A stretch of DNA of 64,000 bases from Dolomedes plantarius (taxonomy: Eukaryota > Arthropoda > Arachnida > Araneae > Dolomedidae), in NCBI GenBank assembly GCA_907164885.2, contig OU015490.1, positions 90,765,560 to 90,829,559 of the forward strand. The letters run 5' to 3'. Positions 22,677-33,697 of the stretch are shown one piece after another. The notes below the pieces were generated by a model. The model did no database searches. It was not told where the DNA came from and was given only the letters and a program-made list of their open reading frames with translations. The translations under genes and the position numbers were made by a program. Positions within the stretch are counted from its first letter, which is position 1; each line of letters opens with the position of its first letter.

Positions 22677-23350
22677 ACTAGACAGACTTTGCCGAAACGA
22701 CGTCGGGCGAGCGGAGAAAACAGAGAGAGACAGGGTATAGACTTTGCGCCTGTTTACAAACAAACACTGCGACGCCGAACGCTGGTTAGCAAAACATCCG
22801 TTGATTTATCATGGCGTTCTATGATCACGCTAACCACAAATTCGATATAAAATTATCAAATTATGCAAATACTTTAGACAGATCTTGAAAACAAACTTAC
22901 GTTGATAAAATAATCTTTAAAGAAGAAGATTGGGGGTTTCTTTTGCCTTCTAGATCCCTTTTTATTAAAAAAATGAAGACTGGAAGGATGACATTTTCTA
23001 TGGCCAGTTGTAAAGAAATCCGACATCAAACGATTTTAGCACTTTACACCAGGAAAAAAAGAGTTAGAACCCTTTGTTTGTTGTAAATTTGATTTGTATA
23101 ATTTTATATGGCCTTCCCTAAATATTTAAAACTGTCGATAACTTTGCTGATCTTACTTCGTACGTTTTGAATTATGTGTAAATTGTACCGCGGTATCTAT
23201 TTTATTCTTATTGCGTATTTATGACGATTCCATTTTACTGAAAAATTAATTTAATTAGTTAAATTCTTAACTTGATACGCTCTTTTTTTAAGTTGTTATA
23301 TCATGTTATCCTTGCTTCTGGAAAAAGGGTAAATGAATAAAATGCATCAA
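22677..23350. other. Intergenic stretch between the MITE and BEL element 1
   Basis: No gene recognised. The first 130 bases are relatively GC-rich. An ATG at 22811 opens only 25 codons and is not followed by a convincing donor. An octamer ATGCAAAT lies near 22863. Confidence 0.4.
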
Positions 23351-23644
23351 TGTTCTAACTCAAGATTGGTTTCAACTTAGTATTTATTTATAATATATAT
23401 TTGTACATCAGAAAATATGAAAATTATATATATTTCTTAAACTTAATATTACATATCGTAGCCTTTATCTTAAACTTAAAACTTATAGCTTGAACTTAAA
23501 AACTTATCTACCTAACTTAAAATTAAAAGAACATAGAACACAAAAAATATTGTCGCTGCCACATTTGCAAACTCAAATATAAATGCAATTCAGTTATTAA
23601 CGAGAAGCAAACAGGATATGTTAAACTTAAGTTGGGTGGCAACA
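23351..23644 (-). repeat. 3' LTR of BEL element 1
   Basis: On the - strand the LTR starts TGTTGCCACCC directly after a purine tract (AAAGGTGGGAGAA) and ends CTTGAGTTAGAACA. The 294-base length is short for BEL. Its last 26 bases recur at 32950-32975 beside the primer binding site, which fixes the outer boundary. Confidence 0.85.
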
Positions 23645-23783
23645 TTCTCCCACCTTTGTATTGCGGGCATATTTTGCTCTCAAGCAATACAAAAAATAGA
23701 AACAAAGTTATAGACATGATACTGCAACACTCCAAGTGATTTAAAGTTATGAACAGTTCACAAGTTCATTCGTTTTACAGGCA

Positions 23784-26295
23784 CTATTCGACGACCACAT
23801 CGAGTTGTCTTTGTTTTGTTTTTTTCGGAACATCGGCATCACTAAGTTCAGGATCTGGAGTCGGCCCGGTTTCCTGATGATCTTCACTGAGGTTGTCAAT
23901 AGAACTAAGCTCCAAAGGATAAATTCGTTGGACAGGTCGTATGATTTCACCACTGGCTACTCGTAGTTTGGCGACATGCTCAACATTGTCCTTGCCGGGA
24001 AACAGTTCAATTACCCGTGCCAAAGGCCAATTCATTCGATTTGGGCTCTTTGACTCAACTAAGACAATGTCTCCCGGAGAAATCACCTTTCTCCTTGAAG
24101 CTGTCTTGGGACACCTTACCAACTCTCCAAGATATTCCTTATAGAAACGCTTTCTCAAATTTAGTCGTAAGGTGTGAAGGTAGCGCACGCGTTTTAGTAA
24201 ATGCTGAGAGTCAATTAAATCTAAATCAATAGTTTCTTGTTCCTTTAAATCTTGAATGAAGTGAGCAGGTGTAAGAGGTTTCAGTTCATTGGGGTCGTCT
24301 GACAAATATGTCAGTGGTCGCTTATTTATAGTCGCCTCACAGTCGTAAAGTAAAGTCAACATTTCTTCATAGGTGACACAGGCTCAGCCCAAACACTTTC
24401 GAAGGAGCTCCTTGACGCTGCGAACCATTATTTCCCAAAATCCGCCATACCATGGTGCGGATGGTGGGCTAAATATCCACTTAATTTTCATTAAAGAACA
24501 TTCTGTTTGTATGAAATCCCAATCCAAAGATTTCAAAGCATTTGCTGTCCCTACAAAGTTCGTACCATTATCTGTATAAAGAGTAGAACATCTTCCTCTC
24601 CTTGCCCAAAATCTTCGTAAGGCTTGCATAAATGCCTCTGTGGAGAGGGATGAAACTAACTCCAGGTGTACTGCCCGATATACAGCACACGTGAAAAGTG
24701 CTATCCACGCCTTGCTTCCCCCACGTAGGAAAAGAGGACCAGCCAGATCTGCACCAGCTATCTGAAATGCTGCGACTCGTTGTATTCTGTCAGGAGGTAA
24801 AGGGGCTGGATCCGGATTAACATTTTTAGAAGTCAGCCTCTTGCATCGTACACATTGTCGCAGAATTGCTCTTACAACTCTCCTTCCTTTAGGAATCCAG
24901 AATCTTTCTCTTAACTGTGCTAGTGTCGTCAACACACCAGCATGCATCAAAGATCTGTGAGTACACAAAACCAGTCTTTCCAGAAGAGGATGGTCTGGCA
25001 GGACAATAGGATATGTAAAGTTCTCTGGGTCTTGACTGAGAATAAGTCTTGTTCGAACTTTCAAAATTCCATTTTCTAAGAAAAATTGTATTGTATCCGT
25101 GTATTTCTCATGTTTTTCAGATTGCCATTCAGACTGCATGATTTTTATCAGAGTGTTTTCTGCCCTTTCAATCTCTTCACGTGAAATCGCATTGGTCAAC
25201 TTACGAGAGTTTTTCTTAATGTTGTTACAAAATCTCAAAACATAGGCAGTCATTCGAAAAATCCTTGTGTAGCTTGAAAAATATAAAAATCGCTCTCCAA
25301 ATTTCTCTTCTTTTTCAGCGGCTAAACTCGTTAACAATGTCTTACGCCGCTCTAGAAATGCTTCATTCGAAACAGATATCTCAGAATTTGGCCAAGATTC
25401 TTCGTTTTCACACAGCCAGGTTGGACCCTTCCACCACTGACTTTGCAAGAGGTCCGACCAGTCGCAAAACCGGGTTGCCAAGTCGGCAGGGTTGACTTCT
25501 CCAGGTACATGTTTCCAGTCATCTATATTGGTCAATTCTCTGATTTCTTTCACTCGATTTCCAACGAAGGTGTTCCATGGTTCCCTTTTTGTGATCCAAC
25601 TTAACACTATCATTGAATCAGTCCAATAAATGGTTCTAGAAGGAGTGGGTAGAACAGAATGCAGGGTTGCGGATAATCGAGCCCCAAGGGCAGCTCCTAA
25701 CAGTTCAAGTCGTGGAATAGTGGGTTTTTGCATTGGAGCAAGTCGAGTTTTAGCTGCTATTAATCTGACTGTCACTTGACCTCGGTATTCACATCGTAAG
25801 AAAGCACAAGTAGCATATGCGAAGGAAGATGCATCTGTGAAAATATGTAGCGTGAGATCATCGTAATTTCCAGGAAATATTCTTCGTGGAATTGTGCATT
25901 TAGGTATGAGAGCCGTGGTTTTCTCCCACCGTCTGTACTTCTGTTCAAGTTCTACAGACAACGCATCGTTCCAACCTAGCTTTTCTCTCCAGGCTTCCTG
26001 CAAAAGCGACTTGGGGAATAATAACGCTGGAGTAGTGAAGCCAATCGGATCGTAAATGCTGTTGATTACAGAAAGTAGTAACCTTTTCGTAACCGTCTTC
26101 TCATCGACCGTACGATCTAAATTTGACGGTAACTTGCACGAAAGTTCGTCATTGACTACATCCCATCTCAAACCAAGTACCATTTGTGTATCTTGCTTTT
26201 CATTAGAGTTATTAGAAGCCCAACATCGTAATTCAAATCCACCTTCTTTCATGACTTGTATAGCTTGGGATTTCAGTTGCTCCAGTTCTTTGAAG
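23784..26295 (-). pseudogene. BEL 1 pol, 3' part: RT C-terminus, RNase H, integrase, DUF5641
   Basis: Reading on the - strand from the gypsy junction: the end of the BEL reverse transcriptase (FKELEQL, GGFELRCWAS), the Pao A17-type connection (LSVINSIYDPIGFTTP), an RNase H region (LHIFTDASSFAYA, PRLELLGAALGARL, IYWTDSMIVLSWI), then an integrase. The integrase has an HHCC-type zinc site (HRSLMHAG ... CVRCKR), and its catalytic residues are visible in GADLAGPL, LYTDNGTNF and GGFWEIMVRSVK. TGA at 24384-24386 interrupts the frame after RKCLG. It resumes in the same frame with the DUF5641 region (PGDIVLVESK, WPLARVIELFPG) to TAG near 23784. Apart from this stop the polyprotein is open over 2.5 kb. 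Confidence 0.9.
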
Positions 26296-26760
26296 GATTG
26301 AAAAGTGGATGCAGCAGTTTTTAAATCAAACACTAAGCGCTTCTAACAGTAAGTACCCCAGGGAGTTGTAAACGATAACTTATCCTGCAGTTCTTTTGGT
26401 AGATGTATCTGGTGATACGCATTAGACAAATCGAGGGTAGAAAAAAATTTGTACTTCGCTACATTAGCAATAATTATCTGAATCTTAGGTAAAGGATACG
26501 AGGAAGGTAATATCAACTGATTCAGTAATCTTAAATCCAAGGCAAGCCGAAATTTTTGTTTTCCTGAACCATCATCCTTCTTTTTGACTAAAATCATGGG
26601 ACAGGCCCAAGCAGAAATATTGCGTTTTATTATATTCGCTTCTTGTAATTGAGCAAGCTGTTCTTGAGCTTCATTCTGAAGACTCTGAGGAACAGGGAAT
26701 GGCAAAGTTTTAACTGGGAAATTAGATTGAAAATTAATTTGCGGTTCTACTAGATCAGTA
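26295..26760 (-). pseudogene. Gypsy reverse transcriptase, N-terminal half
   Basis: Motifs of the Ty3/gypsy reverse transcriptase are present: QEANIIKRNISAWACPMILV, KKDDGS, FRLALDLRLLN, SYPLPKIQ and FFSTLDLSNAYHQIHL (the first catalytic Asp). A TAG at 26343-26345 follows WGTYC. The same frame then shows the conserved FDLKTAASTFQ segment and passes straight into BEL sequence near 26295, before the YxDD catalytic box. Confidence 0.82.
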
Positions 26761-26764
26761 TGAC

Positions 26765-28000
26765 CTAATGTAGATAGTGACTTTGAAAAATTATATCATG
26801 ATTGGCCAAAAGTTTCTGTAATTTAAGTTTTTCCTCAACACGTAAATGATTTAAATTAAAGTCATTCAAACAAAATTCAGCTTTCCTTTTACTTAAAGTT
26901 TCCTTAGAGGCTTGAATTAAATTTACTTGTTCACTATTATCACAACTATTACATGGGGATTGGGAACTACACTCACTCTGCATATCAGAAATCTCAGACA
27001 AAGTACCAATTAACATATCTTTGTTTAAGTGAACCACGTGATTTGAATTATTTACTATTGGAATGAAAAATTTACTATTGCATTTATTATGTTTAATGTC
27101 ACTATTGAACACAGACTCACTTATGTGAATATCAGCTTTGGTAACCTTTGGTTCAAATAGAAAACATGTGTCATCAGGACACTCACCACAAGTTACGCTT
27201 GCATAACAAGATGCTTTAGGAGGAATCTTACATTTTTGTAACAAATATACAGAATACTCATTACAGGAATTTTTATCATTTCTGCTATTGCTATTAGAAT
27301 CATTTACCACAGTTACATTAACACTTTCAGGTCTATTACTAACATTAATTTTCTTTTTCCTTTTCTTACGTTTACTCTTATTCTGATTTACTTCAACATG
27401 ACTATTGTGATTGCTAGATTCATTACCGTTAAGAGGAAGCACATATTTATCATACTTAAGACAGTTACCTGAAATATCTAAAATTAAATTATACTTTTTA
27501 ATGAAGTCATACCCAATGATCCCTTCGAAAGAGGAAGTTTCATCCAGACTTATGGTGTAAAACACATGATTAAAAAATGTTTATCAATCTTGAAGGTAAA
27601 TTTTATACAATTAAAGAATTTTACGGTTGAATTCACTGTTGTGATGGTTACATTATTTGCAATGTTCTTATAAGTTATATGTTCTTTAATTTCTCTAAAC
27701 TTATCATCCGAGATAAGGGAAATTGACGATCCTGTCTACCAGACATGTTACAGTTTCTTTTCCACACTGTATGTTCAAATGTGGAAGAGAGGACTTTACT
27801 TTTAACACGTTGCATATAACCTGATAATCAATATCACAAGTCTGAGTGCTATTATCTATACAGTTACTATTGTCACAATTTACATTATTAGGTATGTAGT
27901 TATAAAAATCACCTTCACAATTATATACATTATTTTCTAGACACAAAGACAGTTGTGGATTAGCAGTACCTACATCACTGCCACATGCAGTACTGGACAT
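26765..28000 (-). pseudogene. Gypsy protease and linker region, frameshifted
   Basis: The 5' part (27704-28000) has a Cys/Asn-rich leader and ends at the retropepsin entry CLVD, where a short deletion at about 27733-27736 removes the rest of the active-site triplet and shifts the frame. The protease continues in other frames, and 26765-27565 shows the flap-side landmark GIIGYDFIKKYNLILDI. A low-complexity segment rich in Asn, Ser, Lys and Cys follows. A further frameshift near 26780 separates it from the reverse transcriptase. Confidence 0.7.
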
Positions 28001-29013
28001 TAGTTTCCCGACACATTGTTATATCTTGGAGTGAAAGTAGCAGCATTCCGATTCAGATTACTATCCATTCCACGGTGATAATTACCACCTCTGCTACGAC
28101 GTGAATTCTGCTGACTACCACTATTCATGCGATTCCGCTTAAGAAAACACCTCGCCTCGATATGCCCTACCTTGCGGCAGAAAAAGCATCTTACCCGGCT
28201 AGGCCTACTCCGAAAAGTGCGGCGCTCAGAATTTCTAGGGTTATCTGCAGGAGTGCGCGAACGCTCGTCGCTTAAGGCAAGATTCGTATCACGTTCAGTG
28301 AAATTAATAGATTCTACTCTCTCGCTTTGCAGATTTTCTAATTTCAACTCCAATTTATTCAATTTCTCTAGAATTGCATTCTCAGACATATTGTTCGTAC
28401 TACCTACTGCAAATTTTGAAGAGCTAGCCAATGTGTAACAATTATTTAACTTCTCAACACATTTTAGATTTTCATCAAAACAGTTACTCTTCAGCTCATA
28501 CAGTTTAACCTTAATTTCGTATGGCATAGCATCAATGAATTTTACTATCTTAATCTGCTCTAAGGCAGTTTCGTCTTTTACATTTGAGTACATTTTCCTC
28601 GTGGCTACATCAAGTCTGTGAGCAAATGACACAATTGACTCATCAGCTTCGAGTTTTAGCGAATTATAGTCATAACTTAAATTTCTACAATTTTTAGTGA
28701 AAAAGGAGCAAAATTTCTTCTTAATTAAACTGAATTCAGGGTTATTTTTTAATTCCGGTGACTGAATATACAACCGTAATGCAGCACCCGATAATTTAGA
28801 TTTTAAGAATAACACCGCCTGATCGTTTGACCAGCGATTGACGGAGATTAAGTCCTCTATTTGTTCAAAAAAGAACTCAACCAGCTCTGAGTCTCCATCG
28901 AAATTTGGAACATGAATATTTAGATTATTATTTGATGCTTGTGCGGACATTTGCGTCGAATGCACAGCATTTGAACTTACAGATCTTCTACTCATATTAA
29001 TACACAATTTCAC
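28000..29013 (-). CDS. Gypsy gag, open reading frame intact
   Basis: This 337-codon frame is unbroken. The start is ATG 29013 or, more likely, the internal ATG 28995 (MSRRSVSSNAVH). The capsid-type region begins IHVPNFDGDSELVEFFFEQI and includes VSFAHRLDVATRKMY, as in gypsy gag proteins. A basic Arg/Ser-rich segment and one CCHC zinc knuckle (CFFCRKVGHIEARC) follow, then a glycine/arginine tail. It is the only undamaged frame of the gypsy fragment. The stop overlaps the next open frame at 28000. Confidence 0.83.
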   Translation of the reverse strand: MKLCINMSRRSVSSNAVHSTQMSAQASNNNLNIHVPNFDGDSELVEFFFEQIEDLISVNRWSNDQAVLFLKSKLSGAALRLYIQSPELKNNPEFSLIKKKFCSFFTKNCRNLSYDYNSLKLEADESIVSFAHRLDVATRKMYSNVKDETALEQIKIVKFIDAMPYEIKVKLYELKSNCFDENLKCVEKLNNCYTLASSSKFAVGSTNNMSENAILEKLNKLELKLENLQSERVESINFTERDTNLALSDERSRTPADNPRNSERRTFRSRPSRVRCFFCRKVGHIEARCFLKRNRMNSGSQQNSRRSRGGNYHRGMDSNLNRNAATFTPRYNNVSGN

Positions 29014-29354
29014 TAAATTTACAGTAATACACTATGACATACACTCAAGTAATTAAAAAATATACCAAAACAATATCACTCACCCATTTGATGAACACAT
29101 GAAATAAAATAGTCAAAATCATAAATTAAGCAACAGAAAAAAACGAAAGAAAAAAATAACACGTGCTGATTGCAAAAATTAAAATAAAAAAAACCAAGTC
29201 TCTCGTTCCTTAAAGCTAGAAGGTAGTTCAAAATGAACTCATGGTCGCGGTACCAAGTTATGGTATAGGGTCGGTATATAGGCCGGAGAATATAGATATA
29301 ACAAAAATGATCGTACAACAAAAAAAACGTCGAATTATACTAACCCTGATACCA

Positions 29355-29978
29355 ACAATAACCCAAGGCAGATCGTCATCTAGCTAGAAGGAAAAAGGGC
29401 GAGAAAACCTGGGACTTCATTCCCACAATAAGTGACACTACAAGTGAATGAGTTGGTTAAAAAAAGGAGAGTTTATTATGCATTAGTTAGGGCTATGGAA
29501 TGGACACGTGGTCGATTCAAAGAAGTTAAAAAAGCTAAAGGAACAACGTTAAACATGGGGAATTAAATTAAGAAGTTATTCCAGGAGCCATATTAATTTA
29601 GTTAGAGGAGAGAGAGACGGAATACGAATGGACTAGAAGAAATCTTGTAGCTTGACATGCAGCGCCTAAACCAAGAGCTAACGACGGGTCACCACCATAC
29701 TGGACGTCGCGGGTAGAAGTGCCGTATTTCGCTTCAGAACTCAACATGTCAGGCCGGGCTGCGCAGAGCCTCGTAAACACGTTCGCCGCGCAGGCTCTCT
29801 CCTTGACGCTCTCCTCACTCCAGTTACGGTCAGCGCGACAACGAAATCACCGCTGTTACTACGCACGTGTGACCAGGGAGCGTTCAGAGTAGAATAAGGT
29901 GCTTGCTGAAGTTGACTTAGTGCGTTCTTGCAAATCTCACACCGGGTGCGAGCATAATTCGCACCTCCCATATCACAC
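29355..29978 (-). repeat. 5' LTR of the gypsy fragment
   Basis: The non-coding block between the BEL junction and the gypsy primer binding site has the right position and length (about 620 bases) for an LTR. It begins on the - strand near TGTGATATGGGAGG. No second copy exists in the window for comparison, so the ends are approximate. The primer binding site TGGTATCAGGG lies at about 29344-29354. Confidence 0.6.
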
Positions 29979-29980
29979 AC

Positions 29981-30658
29981 GTCATTAACACTTGTGACTA
30001 GGTTGTCCACGTAAAATCCTTCTCTCAAATTATCAATCGTATTTTTAAGGCTCTCTGTCTGGAATTTCTGCAATCCCAGATGATAATTTATTGTGGCATT
30101 CAGAAGAAAGGGACTGGAAAAAACGCCGAACACCACTCGGCAGTGTCTATAAATCTTAAATTTTGTGCGTTCAGCGTCTTCCCACCACAAGAATCTTAAT
30201 ACATCTCGGTCTTCGACTCTTAAACGTATCTGTAGAAAGGCTTGTCTTATGTCGGCAATCACTCCAAAGGCGCCTGAACGGAATCTCAACAGTAGTGGCA
30301 GTATCTTATGTATAAGACTCGGTCCCACTCTCAGACATTCATTCAAGGAAGCAAATCCAGGTTTCTTAAACGAAGCGTCGAAGACTGGGCGAACCTTCGT
30401 AGTACTGCTGGATAGCTTGATAACAGGTCTGTGAGGGAGATAATGACCTGATTTCGTAATCTGATCCATTGGAACAGTTTCTATAATGGCTTCTGATTCC
30501 CACTGTTTAAATACAGCATCGTAGGCTTGAAAGTGATTTTCGTTTAACAAACATTTAGTTGCTGTTCGAAGTCTGGACTCTGCTATATCATACTTATCAT
30601 AAAGAGCAGGATGTCCAGCCAACCATGGCAAAGCTACTTCATATCTTTGATCTTCTCA
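29981..30658 (-). pseudogene. BEL 1 reverse transcriptase, N-terminal part
   Basis: After the in-frame TGA at 30656-30658 the frame continues with EVALPWLAGHP. BEL RT landmarks are HYLPHRPVIK, KVRPVFDASFKKPG, GVIADIRQAFLQI (first catalytic Asp), FLWWED, VVFGVFSSPFLLNATI and FYVDNLVTSVND. The second box reads VDN rather than VDD. The frame ends at the gypsy insertion. Confidence 0.9.
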
Positions 30659-32657
30659 AATCTTTAATGTTTCCCTGAAATGGGTCAAAGTTTCCTCTTC
30701 AAGAAGGACCTTATTTTTTCTTTCTACGGGATCTGTAATGCCCAAAACTTCCAAATCCCATATCTTTGGCAACTCCATATTTTGCAAGCTTAATGTGACT
30801 AAGTTAACCACTTGTCTTTTCCTTCCTAGTCCTAAAATTGTCCAACCAAGGAAGGTCTCTACGGCTGACACTCTCGAAGTTAATACCTCTATTCTTCCAG
30901 TCAAAATGCCTCCAAGTACATCAGCTCCCAGAAGAACTCTTATAGGTGGCATATCTCTTCCGACATCCGTTAGTTTTATTCCTCGAGAAGGGAGCTCAGC
31001 AAGTAACTTTCCATCATGTATTCTAGGTAGTGATGAGCAGATCTTCGGTTGATCGAGAAGAGACAATGAAGTTGAATATTTGCGATTTAAACTTTCAACA
31101 GTTACCATATATCTCCTATGCTCAGAAGCAGGAGAAATTCCCCCGCCAAACAGTCCTTGAGAAAACACTTCCCTTCCAGAGGGAGAAAGATTTAGCTCTG
31201 CAGCTAAACTCTTTTCAATATAGGAACGCTGTGATCCATCATCCATTAATGCTCGAACACAGACTTCCTTGTCTCTGTTTCGTAGTCTGATCGTAATTGT
31301 TTTGAGATATATTTCACGCTCAGAGGGAAGATTTGTTAATAATATTTCTGTAGATTTCTGTTCATCATCTGCTATTCTGTCCTTAGATGAAGAATTAATT
31401 CCTTTACGTAAATCGGGGCAAAGTAATGCATAATGTGTCCGTTTACAAATCAAACATCTTACATTACTGTGACACCTTTTTGCCATGTGACCAGACTTGA
31501 GACACACAAGACAGCATCCCTTCCGTATAACTTGTGATTTTCTGTCCTCATAACTCATCCCCGCTATTTTCTGACAGTCTTGACTTGAATGAGGACGGTC
31601 ACAGAAAATGCAACTATTTTTTCCTCGAGAGGTGTTGGCGATTAGTGTAGCAGCGGTAGGTTCGTCTCTCTGGACCGATTTATGGTAATCCTTTCGTTTT
31701 TCGCCGCTTCCCTTATCTCTTCCAAATCCTTCACGAGCTAAACTGATCATTTCCTCAGATTCGACCTCATGGCGCAAAAAACACATTAGTTTTTCAAGGG
31801 ATCTCTGACTTGTAGCGTCATCAGTATTTTCCGAAATTCTACTTCGTTCCCACGCTCTCATAACATTTTCAGGCAAACAGGATTCTACAAGAGGCTCTAG
31901 AAAGTCAGCAAATTTCTCTTTTGTGCACCCCAAGCTTTCCAAAGCTCTTAGTTTCGTTTCCAGCATATCGTAGAGGGTCGCTAAATCAGGTGAATTCTTT
32001 CCAGCAGTAGCATTCTTCATAACAAGAGAAAGAAGATCTCGAACGTAAATTTGCACTAGGAGATCCTCCCGGCCAAATCTTAATTTTAGCTGTTGAATGG
32101 CCTTTGGATAATTTTCTGCGGTTATTGGGAAACTGGAAACTAATCTTGCTGCTCTGGAATCAGGTACCTCAGATTGGTATAAATACTGAAACTTGTCAAT
32201 TGCAGATAAATCCTCAGATTCGTGAATTTTTGAAAAAATACTCCAGAATGTGAGATATTCTTTAGGATCACCTGAAAACGTCTTCAATTCAAATTTTGGT
32301 AGTTTCAGTTTCACAATATTGTCCTCTAAAGAACCTTTGGCGACGGATCTAGAATCCTTATTCAAAAATTTTTCGACTTTTGATTCAAGTTCAAGATAAT
32401 TGTCTCTGTAATTTTCAGCTGCTTCAAAATCGGTTTCGAATTCGGCAACGGTCTGATTTTTCTAAAAGTAATGAGGATATTTCATTCTGAACCTCATTCA
32501 AACGAGTAAATTTATCTTGCAACTGTGACTTTAATGTATACAGCCGATCAACATCCTTGGCGTCAGTTTCCGATGTCGCCAAGTATTGTGTTAACTTATT
32601 CGCTGCAGTCGTGAATGAAATTCTTAACGACTTTCGTATTGCCTTAAGAGCATCCAT
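30656..32657 (-). pseudogene. BEL 1 gag and protease
   Basis: ATG 32657 starts a coiled-coil-like N-terminus (MDALKAIRKSLRISFTTAAN). A frameshift near 32440 follows EKSD; the frame from 32365 down carries the DUF1759 gag core (FSGDPKEYLTFWSIFSKI, FQYLYQSEV). Next come three zinc-knuckle-like motifs (CIFCDRPHSSQDC, CLVCLKSGHMAKRC, CLICKRTHYALLC) and a DUF1758 aspartic protease with ALMDDGSQRSYI. The polyprotein reaches TGA 30656-30658. At the same site BEL element 2 has a sense codon, so the stop is damage, not the family's normal design. Confidence 0.9.
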
Positions 32658-32928
32658 ATTTCTAAATATTTTAATCAGTTTATTATTTAAAAATATTTTG
32701 TTTAATCAGCTCTCAATCTCTGCTTATTCTGAATCTTGAGTCATTTTACTTTCTTAAACTTAAATCAAATCGGACATATACTCTTTGCACAAATCAAAAC
32801 TTCATACATATATCACTGAAGCAGTCATAAATCAAAAATTCAGAAATTACTCGTACCATTTTTATCTTAAAGTAATATCTAGTTCGTAAATTTGTCTTCA
32901 GTTTCACTACGTAATGCAGAGTACAATG

Positions 32929-32946
32929 TCCATGTCACGGACGCCA
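32929..32946 (-). other. Primer binding site of BEL element 1
   Basis: On the - strand TGGCGTCCGTGACATGG begins four bases after the LTR end. TGGCG at this position is typical of a tRNA primer binding site in BEL elements. Confidence 0.65.
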
Positions 32947-32949
32947 CAA

Positions 32950-32975
32950 TGTTCTAACTCAAGATTGGTTTCAAC
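32950..32975 (-). repeat. 26-bp remnant of the 5' LTR of BEL element 1
   Basis: The 26 bases match the terminal 26 bases of the 3' LTR (23351-23376) exactly. Beyond position 32975 the similarity stops completely. Confidence 0.8.
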
Positions 32976-33697
32976 CATGAAGCTACAGAAGGAGGCGCAG
33001 CTCAGTGTTAAAAATGTGTCTCCCTTTTTGTCGCCGCCCCTAGAGGGCGCTCGCGTGCTCTGGCGGGCGGCTTAGACACGGACAACCATACGCTTTAATA
33101 TGGATTTTTCGTATTTTTCCTAGCGAAAACAAGTTGTTTTATTTTAGTGCGTATTTAATATGAATTTATTTATTCAATTTAACAATTTTTTATTTTCATT
33201 CAAAATCTTTATTTCAAGTGTTTTTTTTTGCTACAATTCAATAAAATTCTTAAAGGAAATGAGTAAATAAACTTTTTCAGAATAATTGTGTATTGGTTTC
33301 AGAATAAATTAGTTCAGAATTCTGTAATAATTTAATAATTAAGGAAATGAAATTACAGAAAAGAATTGTGAAGAAAGTTTTTTATCATTGTTCATAATCT
33401 CTTATGGAAAAAAATTGTGAGAAATAATACTGATTAACCAAAACACACACACACATAGTAATATAAGAATATTTTTATTTGCAGATAAGTATGAATAATA
33501 CATCATATATAACAGGCCTTTAAAAAAAAAGCAACATTTTCTATCAATCCCAAATAAATTCTTATCAGGACTAATAAAATAGGAAGTCAATTCAGTATTT
33601 AATCAGACAATACTTTAAAATATCTTCCTTTGGGGAAAAAAAAAAAATCAGTCAAAGCATCTCAGATTACACTTTCAAAAACTGGAGGTATAATCGT
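32976..33697. other. Stretch between BEL element 1 and the THAP gene's flanking repeats
   Basis: The first 140 bases are GC-rich and include a CTCF-like motif. The rest is AT-rich with no gene. TTTATT at about 33474 would be an AATAAA on the - strand and could end the THAP transcript. Confidence 0.4.
33035..33053 (+). promoter_or_regulatory. CTCF-like motif, left of the THAP gene
   Basis: CGCCCCTAGAGGGCGCTCG resembles the CTCF core (CC-x-x-[CT]AG-[AG]GGGCGC) in + orientation. Together with the motif at 36111-36128 it faces inwards around the THAP gene. Identified by eye only. Confidence 0.4.

Larger units (their letters stand above)
26295..29980 (-). mobile_element. Ty3/gypsy fragment (5' LTR to mid-RT) inside BEL element 1
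   Basis: The - strand holds a 5' LTR, primer binding site, gag, protease and the first part of a Ty3/gypsy reverse transcriptase. It lacks the RT catalytic centre, RNase H, integrase and 3' LTR. It interrupts the BEL reverse transcriptase between VDNLVTSVND and FKELEQL; the spacing between these in intact BEL copies shows that essentially no BEL codons were lost. No clear target duplication was found at the two junctions. Confidence 0.82.
23351..32975 (-). mobile_element. BEL/Pao LTR retrotransposon 1, decayed, split by a gypsy fragment
   Basis: On the - strand the order is 5' LTR remnant, primer binding site, gag with zinc knuckles, protease, reverse transcriptase (first part), inserted gypsy segment, reverse transcriptase C-terminus/RNase H, integrase, DUF5641, polypurine tract, 3' LTR. 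Breaks are a frameshift near 32440, TGA codons at 30656-30658 and 24384-24386, the gypsy insertion at about 26295-29980, and loss of nearly all of the 5' LTR. The domain order is the BEL/Pao one. Confidence 0.93.

Noticed and set aside
22811..22888. ATG with 25 codons in a GC-richer stretch as the first exon of a new gene
   Set aside because: The frame ends at TGA without a consensus donor, and no downstream exon or protein family could be recognised.
23941..24579. Several open frames on the + strand opposite BEL pol
   Set aside because: They are antisense shadows of the integrase and DUF5641 coding region.
30656..30658. In-frame TGA between BEL 1 protease and reverse transcriptase as programmed readthrough
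   Set aside because: BEL element 2 has a sense codon at the same place and BEL 1 carries another TGA at 24384, so ordinary decay is the simpler reading.
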